From contig JAGTWJ010000007.1 of assembly GCA_020064725.1 (NCBI GenBank), forward strand, positions 310,001-374,000: DNA of 64,000 bases, in the 5' to 3' direction. This document shows, one piece after another, positions 1 through 11,529 of this stretch. The stretch's first letter is position 1; every line of letters starts with the position of its first letter. The notes under the pieces were generated by a model. That model was not told the DNA's origin. It did not search any database and saw nothing but the letters and a program-made list of their open reading frames with translations. Made by a program: the position numbers and the translations under genes. The stretch is from Drechslerella dactyloides. Taxonomy: Eukaryota; Ascomycota; Orbiliomycetes; Orbiliales; Orbiliaceae.

Positions 1-915
1 AGACGGACCAGCCGCCCATGCCGACACGGGTGATGAGGGAGAATGCAAATATCCAGGTTGACTTTAAATCGGACACCACGTTAGTTTTAAAATCATAGGA
101 GCGGCTAGACGCAGGGTCAGAACTTACAGGCAGGGCAATCACCAACATTGCAACGCTCAAGCTTCCCAGATGTCCCAACTTCCACGTGGTAAGAACCTGC
201 GGCAACCACTGGACGCATGCCATCGCTGCGACCAGGACGCCCAGCGCGTCCGCCCAATTCTGAGCATACCACGGAAACCGATGTAAGATAACGGCAGAAA
301 CGAGCAGAATCGCCAATGACCACGCAAAGACGATAATGAGCACAGCGTAACCCTTTCGAGCACGGCGATACGTTCTCATCTGGCTGGAGAGAGATGGTCG
401 ACGGCCGGTTCGTTCTGCCTCCGCCTCCTCACGGGCATAGTAAACGTAAAGGAACATCCTACATATCCCGATTCCAATCCGATTAGCTGGGTCCCGGCCA
501 CGCACATTCCATGAATCTCAGGAAGCATAATTACGCACACAATCCAGAAGCAAGCTACGCCATTGATCACTTGCACCATACCAAGTAACCCTGCAATGCA
601 TGGGAACGTATTGTTCGTTCTGCAGCATCCAATGTCGACCTGGCTACTGGGGAGTACAAGTATGTTCCCCACGGCGCAAACACCAGAACAGGCACCAAGA
701 AGGATGTATAGCGTAGATAGACCTTCGGCAGACTGCCTCTTGATCATGCGGGAGTATTGCGGGATGTATGAGACGATGGTCCATAATACGAGTAGGCTAT
801 TGATGCAATAGAGCCATATGTTAGCACCTATCCAACCAATGTTTCCGGGTTTGGGTCCAGGCCCTACCATGATATCACGAAGCTGCTTGTGGAGGGACTC
901 GAGAGTTGTTCGCAT
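1..915 (-). CDS. PQ-loop repeat membrane protein, 3' end cut by window edge
   Basis: Three exons are visible: 915-463, 379-128 and 61-1 (running off the window), separated by introns of 83 and 66 nt in phase 0. The protein is multi-pass. A first PQ-loop (SYIPQYSRMIKRQSAEGLS) lies about residues 50-70. A second (VQWLPQVLTTWKLGHLGSLS) lies in exon 2, and exon 3 starts with the AFSLITRVGMGGWS stretch usual after the second loop in fungal members. PQ-loop proteins (MtN3/saliva-cystinosin clan) are mostly organellar or vacuolar transporters of amino acids or sugars; the substrate here cannot be read from sequence. The first donor is GTAGGA, weaker than consensus, so the exon 1 end is the least certain point. 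The C-terminus is missing only because the window ends. Confidence 0.82.
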
Positions 916-3900
916 CTCGGCTTCGCGGTGGTGGCGGCATCGAAAACATCGAGGACCTGGCTGTCACTGCTCCAAAGAGAGGTGAAAAAAGGACTCGGGA
1001 AGGAAGAAGGTAAGAACATCATATTGAATGGTGAAGAGTGAAGAAATTGGGTTTTGAGGGCGGCCGGAAGCCGTCTTTTGAGGGAATGATGTCGGCCGGC
1101 CGGAATGAGGACAATTGTAAGGCGCACGGCGAGTAAAAATGCGTATGTGTTGTTGTTGCCTCTTGACGGCCGATGAGGTCAGGCCAAGACGCCTATGGAG
1201 TCAGTCACCAGTTCACTCGACAGAGCTCAGAGGAGAAAGATACTCAGCCCAAACCCTTTAAAATAGCAGCAGGACGGTTAGTCGCTTAAATAAATCACTT
1301 TGGAGTATGTTCCTTTGCCCTGCAGACGTATCGAAGTCAAAAAATGATTGTAAGCAGGGTCGTTCAGGGCCGGGGGAGGCGTACAGAGGCCAAAGAATCC
1401 GCAGACGGGAGGTGACAATAGCTTAAGATAGGATATATAACGACTCAAATGGTATCTCGAAGAGCTCCAAGCGTCGGTATTATAGCTGCGATATCAATTC
1501 CGAACTGGAACCATTGCATGAGCCGGCCATCGAGGTGAGCGGATGCAACTGCATACGAGACTATATATATATGTGTAGTCGCTATCCGAATCCCCTCTCA
1601 CCCAGAACGCTAGATGGATTTTTTTCATATTCCTTTTGGAGCAGCGATACAACGATATCACACAGGATGGGCCGCTGAGATGGAAGGTGAGCGAAGTAGC
1701 TTGACCTTTTGCATCCGACAATTCAAAGTTACATATCGCGAGCATTATCGGCACGGCCTAGCCACCCGCGACGTCGTTCTGATAAGCACGACCCACCAAA
1801 CTTGCTAGAATTGCATTACGATCTGTTATTTGCCTTGTTGAAATCCTGATATCTGCAAATAGGCTCGGGCGCGAGCCAGGATAGCCTTGCGAGGATTATG
1901 CGATTGCCTCCATCTTCTTGACCAACCGTTGCACCTTATCGTTGAATATCCCTGCAGAGCATCCAGTCAAGGCGCCATCAACATGACGACAACTGGGCAA
2001 GCCAGTTTGGCCTAACGGATCAACTGGCGAGATGTGGGAGCGCCGTGCAGAAACTAGCCTCCATGCGGCCCCCATGCACATCTGCGTGGTTTGGCGAGTT
2101 CCAAACATCTTCCCCTTCATAGCAGAGCGCTGGTGACACTCAGAAGCTCCGGGGACTTGCCTATCTACATCAATTCGACAATTTCATAGGATGGGCATGT
2201 GTAGGGCACCGTACTAATCAGAAATTCGATACTATCGCCGCTCGCGGTACGTTCACATCGCAACCTCGTATCTTTGTTTACTCTCATAGGTGCCCTTTTC
2301 TCGGAATTTCCGTTCTCCGCTGCGACACCCAGTCACACAGAGGCCGGCGCATTTAGCGTTGACGCGGTTCAACGACACAACCAGGATAGTGGCAGCATCA
2401 CCCAGAATATTACATGTCTCTCTGACATCTGATGCTGGTGAAGATCCTAAGGGAGCGCTCCAGCGGCATCTACGTATTTCAAGAAAGGAAGTTTATTCCG
2501 CTAGCCGGAAGGACGCGTATTTACTGGTTCGTCCAAACAATAAAAGCACCATGCCTCGCAAGCTCGTCGGGATGACAGGCATTTGGCGAAGATCGCCAAT
2601 GCCGAGTTATGCAAGTCGAGAGAGCTTTGACCGTTTGATATGCAGACATATGCACGGTTTTTCAACAGCCAGTCAGATCAAAGGACGCAGCACCGTGTAT
2701 CAAACGTCACATCGAACTAGAGCGCCACTCGCCGAAAGTGTCATCACGGTTCCGCCGAATCTGAGTGCAGCTTCAGTTTCGACCGCTCAGATTGAACTGG
2801 AAATATTTTTTGGGATCTATTATCGCGTCGGATGCATCGAACCCAGCTCATCCTGGCAACAGCATCTCGTTCAGCCGAGCCCAGAATTCCGACAAACCCA
2901 AGAGTTCCGCCCTGAAGGAACGTTATCAGTGGGGGCGCTGTGGCGGAGCGCGCCCGTGCATGTTTCTCGCTTAAGGTATGATCTCAACGCTACTCTTACA
3001 GTGCTGATGTCTTTCACCCAAGATGAAAATTTTAATCCCTCATATTTGGCCTCATGAGGACACCGCTGGCTATGGCGCCTGTCGGATATAGAGCCAGAAC
3101 TCCCTAAATCTTAGATTTATTGATCAGATGAAACACAGAATTTCAAACCGAAGCTATTAGGATTATGATCGTCTCGCCCGCGTCCAGTCCATGTCTTGGA
3201 AGCTAACTTTTTAGTGAGCTCGTTAGGCAATGGGCGGGCTGATGCCATGCCGAGAGCATCGGACGTATATATCAGCCAGCCGTATACTCGTCTACTACGG
3301 AATACAAATTGTCAAAATCGGGCGTGCTAATGGACTATATATATTGAAGAGTGGAAACATACCCTTGAACAGTCAGCTGTGGGTACACAACATATAATGG
3401 AACTTGTCCCGCGAACGAGAGATTGCCGGAACAAGTTATATATCGATATCGATCAACATTGATCTGCGCCCCAGGCTAATTTCCAGAATGTCTGGACTAC
3501 TTCTTATTACTTGGTAATATACTCTTGAATCAGACAGTCTTCGATAATTTCCTAGCATAGGAATTTTCTAAGTCAAACTCGGATAATGATATTGTGATAT
3601 ATTTCTAATGGATGATACATAAGCTAAGAAATTAGCAAGCCAGGCCAGGTGCTCAAACACAATGATCTGTATCACAAGCTAAGAGCGGCAGCGCCTGAAA
3701 TGTCGCAGCCTGTGTTCCCTCAAGAGCAGCCAACTTCCAGCAATCAACCCAGGCAATAAGTCTGGCCCCAAGGCTAGTCTGTGCGCCACAGAACCCTCGA
3801 TCGAATTCGTAAATTAACATAAGTTGCTGCCACTTGCAATGCGAAAAGTCTAAAATTCGGTCAACTACGTATACCTGATAAGTAGATGAAACTCAACTGG

Positions 3901-5556
3901 CAGCATTAAATGTTATTCGAAACGCAGCGCCATATTAGCTATATGCCATAGAGGCGCTTGTTTCAGAGATATCGATAGACAGTAGCCACATTACGAAACA
4001 TCATTCGTCTTTTCTTGTCGCTTTACAACAAACCGTTTATCTCGCAGGATCCGTGATCGCCGGCAATATCATCCGTTTGGATATATATATAACTATCGGC
4101 TGGAGACGCGGGCCACACAAACTTCAAAGCGCCACGTGAGGCAGAAATCTCAGCCGATGAGTAGATGCCGCTTAAAGCGGAATACGGTCCAAAGAGACAG
4201 ATTTCGAGTTTGTGGCCATAGCCGCAAGCGTAAAGCGACGCCGGTCACTGAGTATCGCATGGAATCCGGTACCTCGGCATCGTAACCCTAACTCTTTGGC
4301 TACATTGGGTCGGCCATTCCTTCAGCTCCTGTCTACGAAGTATGCCCAGATTCTTCGCTACCTACGCTCATATATCTTTAGATCCAGAAAAGAAGTTCTG
4401 CTGAATTCGTTTCATTAAAGTGTGTTTCCGCTTGGCTTGATACATGTAACTCAGGCGCACAAAGTTAACAGAGTTTCCCATTACTCGTGCCAACATCATC
4501 AATTGCTTATAGGTTATGAAATACATTCAGCACTTAGGCATCTATACCCGGTTATTGACGTGACGTCCGATAGGCGTCTAACAGCCAGCTGGTAAGTCGA
4601 CCTAGTGCCGGAGCAAGGAGATCTATGGAGGCATATCACGGGGGTAACGTAAAGTCGAGGACAAGTGTTATGATCGGTAACGCGACAGCTTCGGAAATCT
4701 ACTTTGCCCTATTAGGCGTCTAGCGCTAGACCTTGACCATCTGGCGTATTGTCGTTGATATACGAAACCAACTGCACGCCGCGCCGATTGCTAAGTATTA
4801 AGCAAAAGATCAATGGCAATATTGGCCACCCATGCCGCGCAACTGGCATCTTGAAATGTCAGACTTTATCCATCTATGTCTTGTACCCACCAACGATGCA
4901 CTGCAGATATCGAGGAACCAAAGATCCGTCTTTCCGCAGGTTCTAAATACCCCATGATTCACAGATCTCCATGTCTCAACGCTGGGCCAAGGGCTCGGTT
5001 AGACCGTGTCCTCATGCTTCTTGCCGAAGCTATCGAATAGGGGATCGCGCCGCCCATTGCAATTCAGCTATCGCGTTGGAGTACCCCCTTTGGAGGCCGT
5101 GCCTTGCCTCCTCTCACGCCAGTTGCCGTTCCGCCAGAGCAGAGTCAGGGTGCGGATTCAGGAATCTTGGCACAATTCTCCGACCAAAAGCGGACCTGGT
5201 CGATAAAGCGAGGACCCAGCCCTCTTTACTTGATCTAGTCTTTTTCAAGATGCCGGAACCGAATGTACAACGCCCCAACGCGAACACACAAGCTGTCCAG
5301 CGGTGTGGTGGAGTCGTCTACGACGATGTGTCTGTACATTATTGTGTCCTGAGGTGACTAAGATTTCGGAACGCTCGATTCGACAAGGATATTTACCTTA
5401 CAATAGAGCATATATAGAGGAGATTGAACCTCGTCGCCCTATACTGGGCATGCTGTTGGAATTTTTGTTAGTAAATTCTCCCCAGCTCCATCCCGCGCTC
5501 AACAAAGGCGTCGCCATTTCTTTGTAGATAGACGCAAAGAGATAGCACCTTGCACG
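916..5556. other. Gene-poor stretch, 4.6 kb
   Basis: No convincing gene was found on either strand. The first 250 bases are the promoter and 5' leader of the PQ-loop gene. The rest is comparatively AT-rich with many TATATA runs and scattered short open frames. The longest (2290-3057, 255 codons) has no recognisable domain, no signal peptide and uneven composition, and is treated as chance. I saw no intact transposase, reverse transcriptase or long terminal repeat. Confidence 0.5.
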
Positions 5557-6982
5557 ATGCTCTTCGGGTTTAGAGCTGCCGCCCTAGTAGTACTACTGGC
5601 AGCTGAGCAGGCCGCTGCGCAGTCATCATGTTCCTGCACATGCATCGCAGACCAGTGTCTTACCAGTAAGTTCCATCGATTATCTCTGTCGCAAGACATC
5701 ACTTGCTCTTGCCACCATATTGAATTTCTCGACACATTGCACGAGGCTATATATCCTTGCAGGATTCTTTTGTTTTCTGGACTAACATTTATTTTGGAAC
5801 ATAGCGGTGGCCGGCCCGAAATTTGCTCCCTCCGATGATGCTCTGAGCGCCTGCCGGTCTTACATGTGGACGATTTCGACTGTCACTGACAGGTACGTCG
5901 ACGTCGGGCTAGACAATGATTCGTTGATTGGTGTAGGGTCCACGAGCCGCTGGCGTATAAATATCCAGTGAAAGCAAGCCAGAATTCTGGGGCTCCCATT
6001 GGAACACCACCTCGCGGACATCCTCCACATATGTTAGTGGAGACATTATTGATTACTGACTTCTGCTATCAGCACGGTGACAATCACTTCATTCTCCACC
6101 TCTACCGTGGCAAGGTCCACGGATGATATCGGTACCGACACCGTCACAACGACAACCACAGACACCGACACAGTCACTACAACAGTTACGTCCGGCAGCA
6201 CTGAGACTGAAACTTTGCTTTTGCAATCCGACAGTGGTGCGGCGGCGAAGCGGCGGCGGGATGCCTCCCTCGCGAAACGCCAAGCCAAGACGATTCCAGC
6301 TTTTGCGACTGCTGGGTGCCCAGAGCCATCTATGTTCTCATCAGCCTGCAATTGTATTAACATTACACCTGGAGGGACCCTCTACATCCGCGTCAACGGT
6401 ACAACTACCAGCACGATCCCGGGTACGAGGACGACGACGGTAGACGAAGTACACTCAACCACCACGTCAGTAACCGTTACCACAAACACAGTCACCACCA
6501 CGACCATAACTTCAACCGTGCAGCCAACAGTTACCGTATGGATATTCAGGGTTGCTGTTGGTCCGAGCGCAACACCTTCAAGCTACAGAGGTCAACTCTG
6601 GCAGCTGACAGCCGATCCCCCATCCCCTTCGCTCACTCGCCTGGCTTACGCCGCTGCGAGCGCCACGGCCGCAGCGTACCTATTTCGTGCGGAGCCGGAT
6701 GGCACTATCCACGGTATCAACAACGAGATTTTTACGGCAGATTCCATTGAACAGGTGGAACAGTTTTACTTGGAGCCCCCACCGGGATCCAGAACAGAGG
6801 TCCCCTGTAAATTCGACTTGAGCACTTTTGGGGTGACTTGCTCCAGTCCGTCAGGCCAGAACTGGGTTGGCATTGATCAAGGGAGTTCAAAAGCAGTAAT
6901 CTTCAATAGTGCGAGTGGATTCGACACTTCAATCTGGGCCGGGCCGTTCGACTTGGTAGCAGTCCCTATACCATATTCATAA
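5557..6982 (+). CDS. Secreted Thr/Ser-rich cell-surface-like protein
   Basis: Three exons: 5557-5665, 5805-5892 and 6073-6982, all phase-compatible. The first 22 residues form a signal peptide (hydrophobic AAALVVLLAAEQAAAQ), followed by a Cys cluster (SCSCTCIADQC). Exon 3 opens with a long Thr/Val/Ser run typical of O-glycosylated wall proteins, then a basic RRRD...KR segment that looks like a Kex2 processing site. After it comes FATAGCPEPSMFSSACNCI, a Cys motif (AC..........SSAC.CI) seen in many uncharacterised secreted ascomycete proteins. A second Thr-rich linker and a C-terminal globular part of about 150 residues follow. No GPI signal is evident. The likely role is at the cell surface or extracellular; no enzymatic motif is visible. 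Frame and splice phases are well supported, function is not. Confidence 0.78.
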
Positions 6983-9900
6983 CGATTTCGGGTCTTGAAG
7001 AACCCGAGATACGGCGCATAGTCAGCATGGTTGGGCGTTATGATGTCAGCGATGCCGTTTATTGTCTACGATATATTTCGGCCTCCTGCCATATGTATTA
7101 TAGTAATGTATTATTCTTCACCATTACGACGACAAGAGCCAGATATAATGTATTACCAAATGCGTGTCTACAGATTGCATGTCAACAGCAGCGAAGTCAC
7201 CGAAAGAGTGAGCATATCTTACATACTTTATTCCACATAGGTGGCAATTGGTGTATTATCATCAAGGATATATTCATGAATAATCTGTCTTTCGTCTATC
7301 ACAAGAAGCAAGTGCTATGTATATAACGATAGCTACTTAGTAGCTGATAGTTGCTATATAAGCAGACTGGCTGAAAGCCCTGCCACTTAGTCAACGTTAA
7401 CGCGTTCTGAAGCTTATAATGCACTATCAACAAGGGACACTTGCGAAAGAGCTTTTGAAATTATGTCTCCAGGAATACTGCCCTACGTATGCATGCAGGT
7501 GGCCTTTGCCCGGTAAGGGATACGCTATTGATGCTTCGATACGCAATGATTTACGATGTACAGGTACATGTATGTACATTCGGGATTCGTTACTGGGACA
7601 TATTGCAGCTTGCAGGTATAACAGTCGAGCACAAAAAGAAAAGTGAGCTGGCGTTCAAATTGCTGCATATAAGCACGTGAGTGGCTAGGGGCGGAATATT
7701 AATGAACTTAACGTAAATAGAGTTGATCGTCCTATCCTAGCCATGTAAGTGTGTCCAAGTAAGGGATAGGAAGATGGAACTTACGACTTTTGAATTGGAC
7801 TTTTGGGAAGGTCGAACATAACGGCAGAGTGTAGCCTGAACTGGAAGCGCTATTCATGCAAAGTCATTAAGGGTGCATCGGCGGACGGAGCGAAACTGCA
7901 GGACGCAGGGCGCCCCACCACCATTTAACGGAGGGGTTGGCTTGAGCGGCCAGTGGTCTTAGCCGGAGTTATCATTATGACAACTTGGTATATATATATC
8001 ACGAACACCAGATATGATATAGGTCAGGTATGAAGTTATACATTATTTAGATAGTCTTCTATAACGGAATGGACATGGTGGCCTGAGTTCGCTTCGTCGA
8101 TGTCGAACTCCTCCCTGTGCTCTCGTCTAGGTCAGCTTAGATTCTGTGTGACATTTATTTCAATATTGGTTTCTGCTAGCTCCTATGAGTGGTGCGGTGT
8201 CGAAATGATTGAAGGATCACAGCATAGAGCACCGGTGGTGATACTACGTGTACTTCTTCGACGACAGTACTTCAGTTTTCTTGGTCATGCTGAGTAGGCA
8301 GGCTTCAATTAGTTTCATAAAGTTTCAATATCTTAGAATATTTACGTGGCTCAACCGTTGTCTACTTTGCTATAATATCTAATCCTATTAGCGAAGGCAG
8401 ATGAGAACCCGCGACATATATAGACGTATAGAAATATATGTGGGTGACATTAACGCGACACCTAGGCTGAAATCTTACGCAAATCTTTATCTAAAGTTGT
8501 AGACCATACGGAATCCTCGATCTTAATTGGTAACATCGAGATATCTCGTCGCGTTGGATTCAATTTAAATACTGCTCCAGGATGCCCACGTTTAGGGAGC
8601 TCAATTCAGGTGGTAGGTCAGCGCTGCAGTGCTCTCGTCATCCACGTCCGTGAGGATTGCAAGATTCTCGGCCAGGTCTTCGGGACCAATGGCGAAGATC
8701 GAGTCAGGTTATGATATCAGCCATCATTTCAATGATAAATGGTCAGTAAAGGCACCCGTCGGCTGCGTTGGTTAGGTGCACATGGTGCATAAACCTTCGG
8801 TCGGATCCTGCTAATATAGCTCCAAAGTAGACCTTGTTTCTCGTGGCTCTCATGTGTATTGATTGGATTCGCGCCATTACGTTAACAGCTCAGCCAACCG
8901 CCTAGTACCTTCTAAGAGTGAGAACGTATCCCTTAGGATGTTAGGGCTGTTTACGGCGACGGTGCGCTCGATCCAATGTTTAAATATCCAAGCTTATGCA
9001 TGGACAACAAGGAAATTGGACTCTGGGGCCAGTATATATAAACCATTAACCATGTTCAGATTTTTGGCTGCCTGCTGCAACCAACACCATGGCCCGGCGA
9101 GGGCGCTCGGCCAACCAATTAATTGCTGCTTGGTTTAGAGCCAATTGAAATACTGCTCCAGCCCAGCTATGGAACCTGGCCAAGATTTCGATTCTTGAAT
9201 TATGGAGATAGAAATAGAAAGAGATGAATGAGCAAAGATATTCAAAGGCTCCCAGCTATATCTATTAGACGCGCGAAGATGAAAATTCGTCATCATCATG
9301 TCGTAGCAAATTAACAGCGCCGGCTGCTAACTATCGAAGTCTAGGAATGAAGCCGGAATGCATATGCACGTGTACGTGCATGCATATGCATGTACGCACG
9401 TCGACGAAAGTAATGCTGTTGCTCACTCATATATTCGAAAAAATGGCATTTCAATAAGCACTCAGACATTTGAAACAAATCGATCTAGGCGAATCTGAAC
9501 CGCTTTGAGTGGCAATATTGAATATTTACATTTCATGATCGTAATGCTCGAGCATGTGGATCCGTACGCCTACCTTAGCCAGAAGCACGCGGTTTGTGGG
9601 ACCTTCCAGAAATATAAACACAACATACTAAATGTGTTGACATATCTTCCCAATAACGTAGTTTTCTGGGCCAGAGCTCAATGCACATGCACACAGCTGG
9701 CTTCTTGGAGGTTTCATGAACGATATGGCCATGTATGACCGCATTGATGGTTAAGTCTGGTTTTATGCCAATCCACAACCCCATCTGTATGCATACATGT
9801 ATGGAACACGGGGCATTATTCAGGCTAAACCCTTTACTTTCTCCTGCCGTGTTATCGTGCCGATTGTCAAATCAATTGGGAGATCTGAAAGCCAACCGTC

Positions 9901-10157
9901 GATGGTCTTAAGGATCAGCGCAATCAACAGCTGTGGATGGCCGATGAAATATCTTGCAATGACAGGCTATGTACGCAATGAGTTATGAATCGGCTTTATA
10001 TTATGGTCATGAGACAGGAGACGCGACGTCGAGACGAAGACGAGATTCCGCCCGTGGAACAGCCCTACACTACATCGCCATTTGGCTAACAAGTCCATTC
10101 GCCCCCGATAGTTCGTCGTCGCACCTGGCGCCTGTGTCGACAAGACCATTAACTAAT
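6983..10157. other. Gene-poor stretch, 3.2 kb
   Basis: AT-rich with TATATA runs and only short open frames without domains. The one notable element is the alternating purine-pyrimidine tract at 9358-9401. An open frame runs from 9969 into the next gene, but its first 60 codons look like non-coding sequence, so I start that gene at 10158. Confidence 0.5.
9358..9401. repeat. 44-bp perfect alternating purine-pyrimidine tract
   Basis: From 9358 to 9401 every base alternates purine and pyrimidine without a break. The tract is built from ATGC, CGTG, TACG and CATG units, with imperfect inverted symmetry around 9374. Such tracts can adopt left-handed Z-DNA or cruciform structures. It sits in gene-poor DNA about 750 bp upstream of the gene at 10158. 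Confidence 0.8.
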
Positions 10158-11529
10158 ATGTCGTCGCGATCAGCAGACAGCGGAGCTAGCTCCACAGCTA
10201 GGACATTGATGATGAATACGACAGATCAGGGGATTCTACTGAACGCACGTCGAAAGATACGGGCATGGATGAAACTGGCCTCCGACTCAACTCCTTCCGA
10301 CCCCGAATCAGAAAAAGAGAAATACACCCGCAAACCCACTAGGCTTCTCAACTTGGAAGAGACCAATGCGCATCAGCGTCTTGGAGCCAATCCAGGGCTT
10401 CTTGAGATCAAAGCCGAGCAGTATATCGATTTCGCTGAGGTCCTCTGTGAGGACGCCGTCTGGCGGCTGGAGTCGCGCTTAATATTCGATAATCTCAACC
10501 ACATCCCTTCCGATCTTTTCGACGATATCATCGACGATCAGAATAATGGAGTACCTGGGTATAGCTTCTTAACTGACGAAAGGAATGCTGCTATCGCAGG
10601 CCCAAGAGACTCTGGTATCCTGCAAAACTATAGAAATACGATCGCAGGTACACCACCTCCTCGTACAACACACGAAGAAGAAGGGAAATACTCCTGGAAC
10701 ACCAAGAGGAAGTCTTATCATCAAGTGAGATTCGAGCGGATCGGGAGGCTGCTACTGGAGGCGGGCTACAAACCACCCCCCATCCCGATGGAGCTCAACA
10801 TTGAGCAGTATCCGGACCCAACACAATATTATATTGAAGTGCAATCATTCTTGGAGACTATATTTTGCCTCCTGGTCGCTACATGCCCTCAAGTCGGGGA
10901 CTTTGAGGATATTGTTCGTCTGAGCTTCGTCAATCATGAGTATGTCCCTTGGATCCTTTGCTCAACAGCAAAAAGAACCTATGAGATTAGCAACTGAACA
11001 TCTGTGCTCTAGTGCCGCCATGCGCAATCTTCGTTTGGAGGACGGTCATTTTGTGGTCCTGTCTCATGTATTTGAAGAGGATATCCCCCAACGGACCGTG
11101 ATCCCTAAACCACTTTCGCGTTTAATACTCATCTATCTGATCATGGTCCGCCCTTTTACTTCCATCCTCGGGACAGAAAAGGAGTATGAGCAGATTCACT
11201 GGCGTGAAGACTGTCTGTTTCCCACCTCTAATGGAAGCCCATGGCCAATGAAGCGAGCTGATAGAGTTCTCAGAAGGGAAACAAAAGCAAAGATGGGAAT
11301 TGACATTGGGCTGAATGACTTCAGGGCCGTGTATCACAACTTGAAGTCGGAACTAGGGGAAGGGTGGCTTCAAGAAGCAAAATACAGACTTCGAGGTGAT
11401 GACGAAGAAAGAGTAGAGTTTAAGTGGTCGGTACGGGATCCTGATGCTCCACCGTGCCCTGATGAAACAGCGCTTCCTTCCATCCCTTTCCTGTCGACAA
11501 AATTCTCCTACAACTTGACTTTCGGATAG
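10158..11529 (+). CDS. Putative recombinase/helicase-tail-like protein
   Basis: Two exons, 10158-10939 and 11013-11529, joined by a 73-nt intron in phase 2 (donor GTATGT, acceptor CTCTAG). This gives 432 residues. An in-frame ATG at 9969 would add 63 residues of low-complexity sequence. The spliced junction reads FVNHDAAMRNLRLEDGHFVV. The C-terminal third (VIPKPLSRLILIYLIMVRPF, then a LFPTSNGSPWPMKRADRVL block and an FRAVYHN block) resembles, from memory, the C-terminal region of large fungal helicase/DUF3505-type proteins. There an Arg-His-rich motif resembling tyrosine recombinases follows the same blocks. Here the expected His after the Arg is replaced, so any recombinase activity is doubtful. 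No helicase motifs are present, so this may be a detached and decaying tail of a mobile or subtelomeric gene family. Gene call fairly sure, family call weak. Confidence 0.55.

Noticed and set aside
2290..3057. Open frame of 255 codons on the plus strand
   Set aside because: No domain, no splice partner, no start context and composition like the surrounding non-coding DNA.
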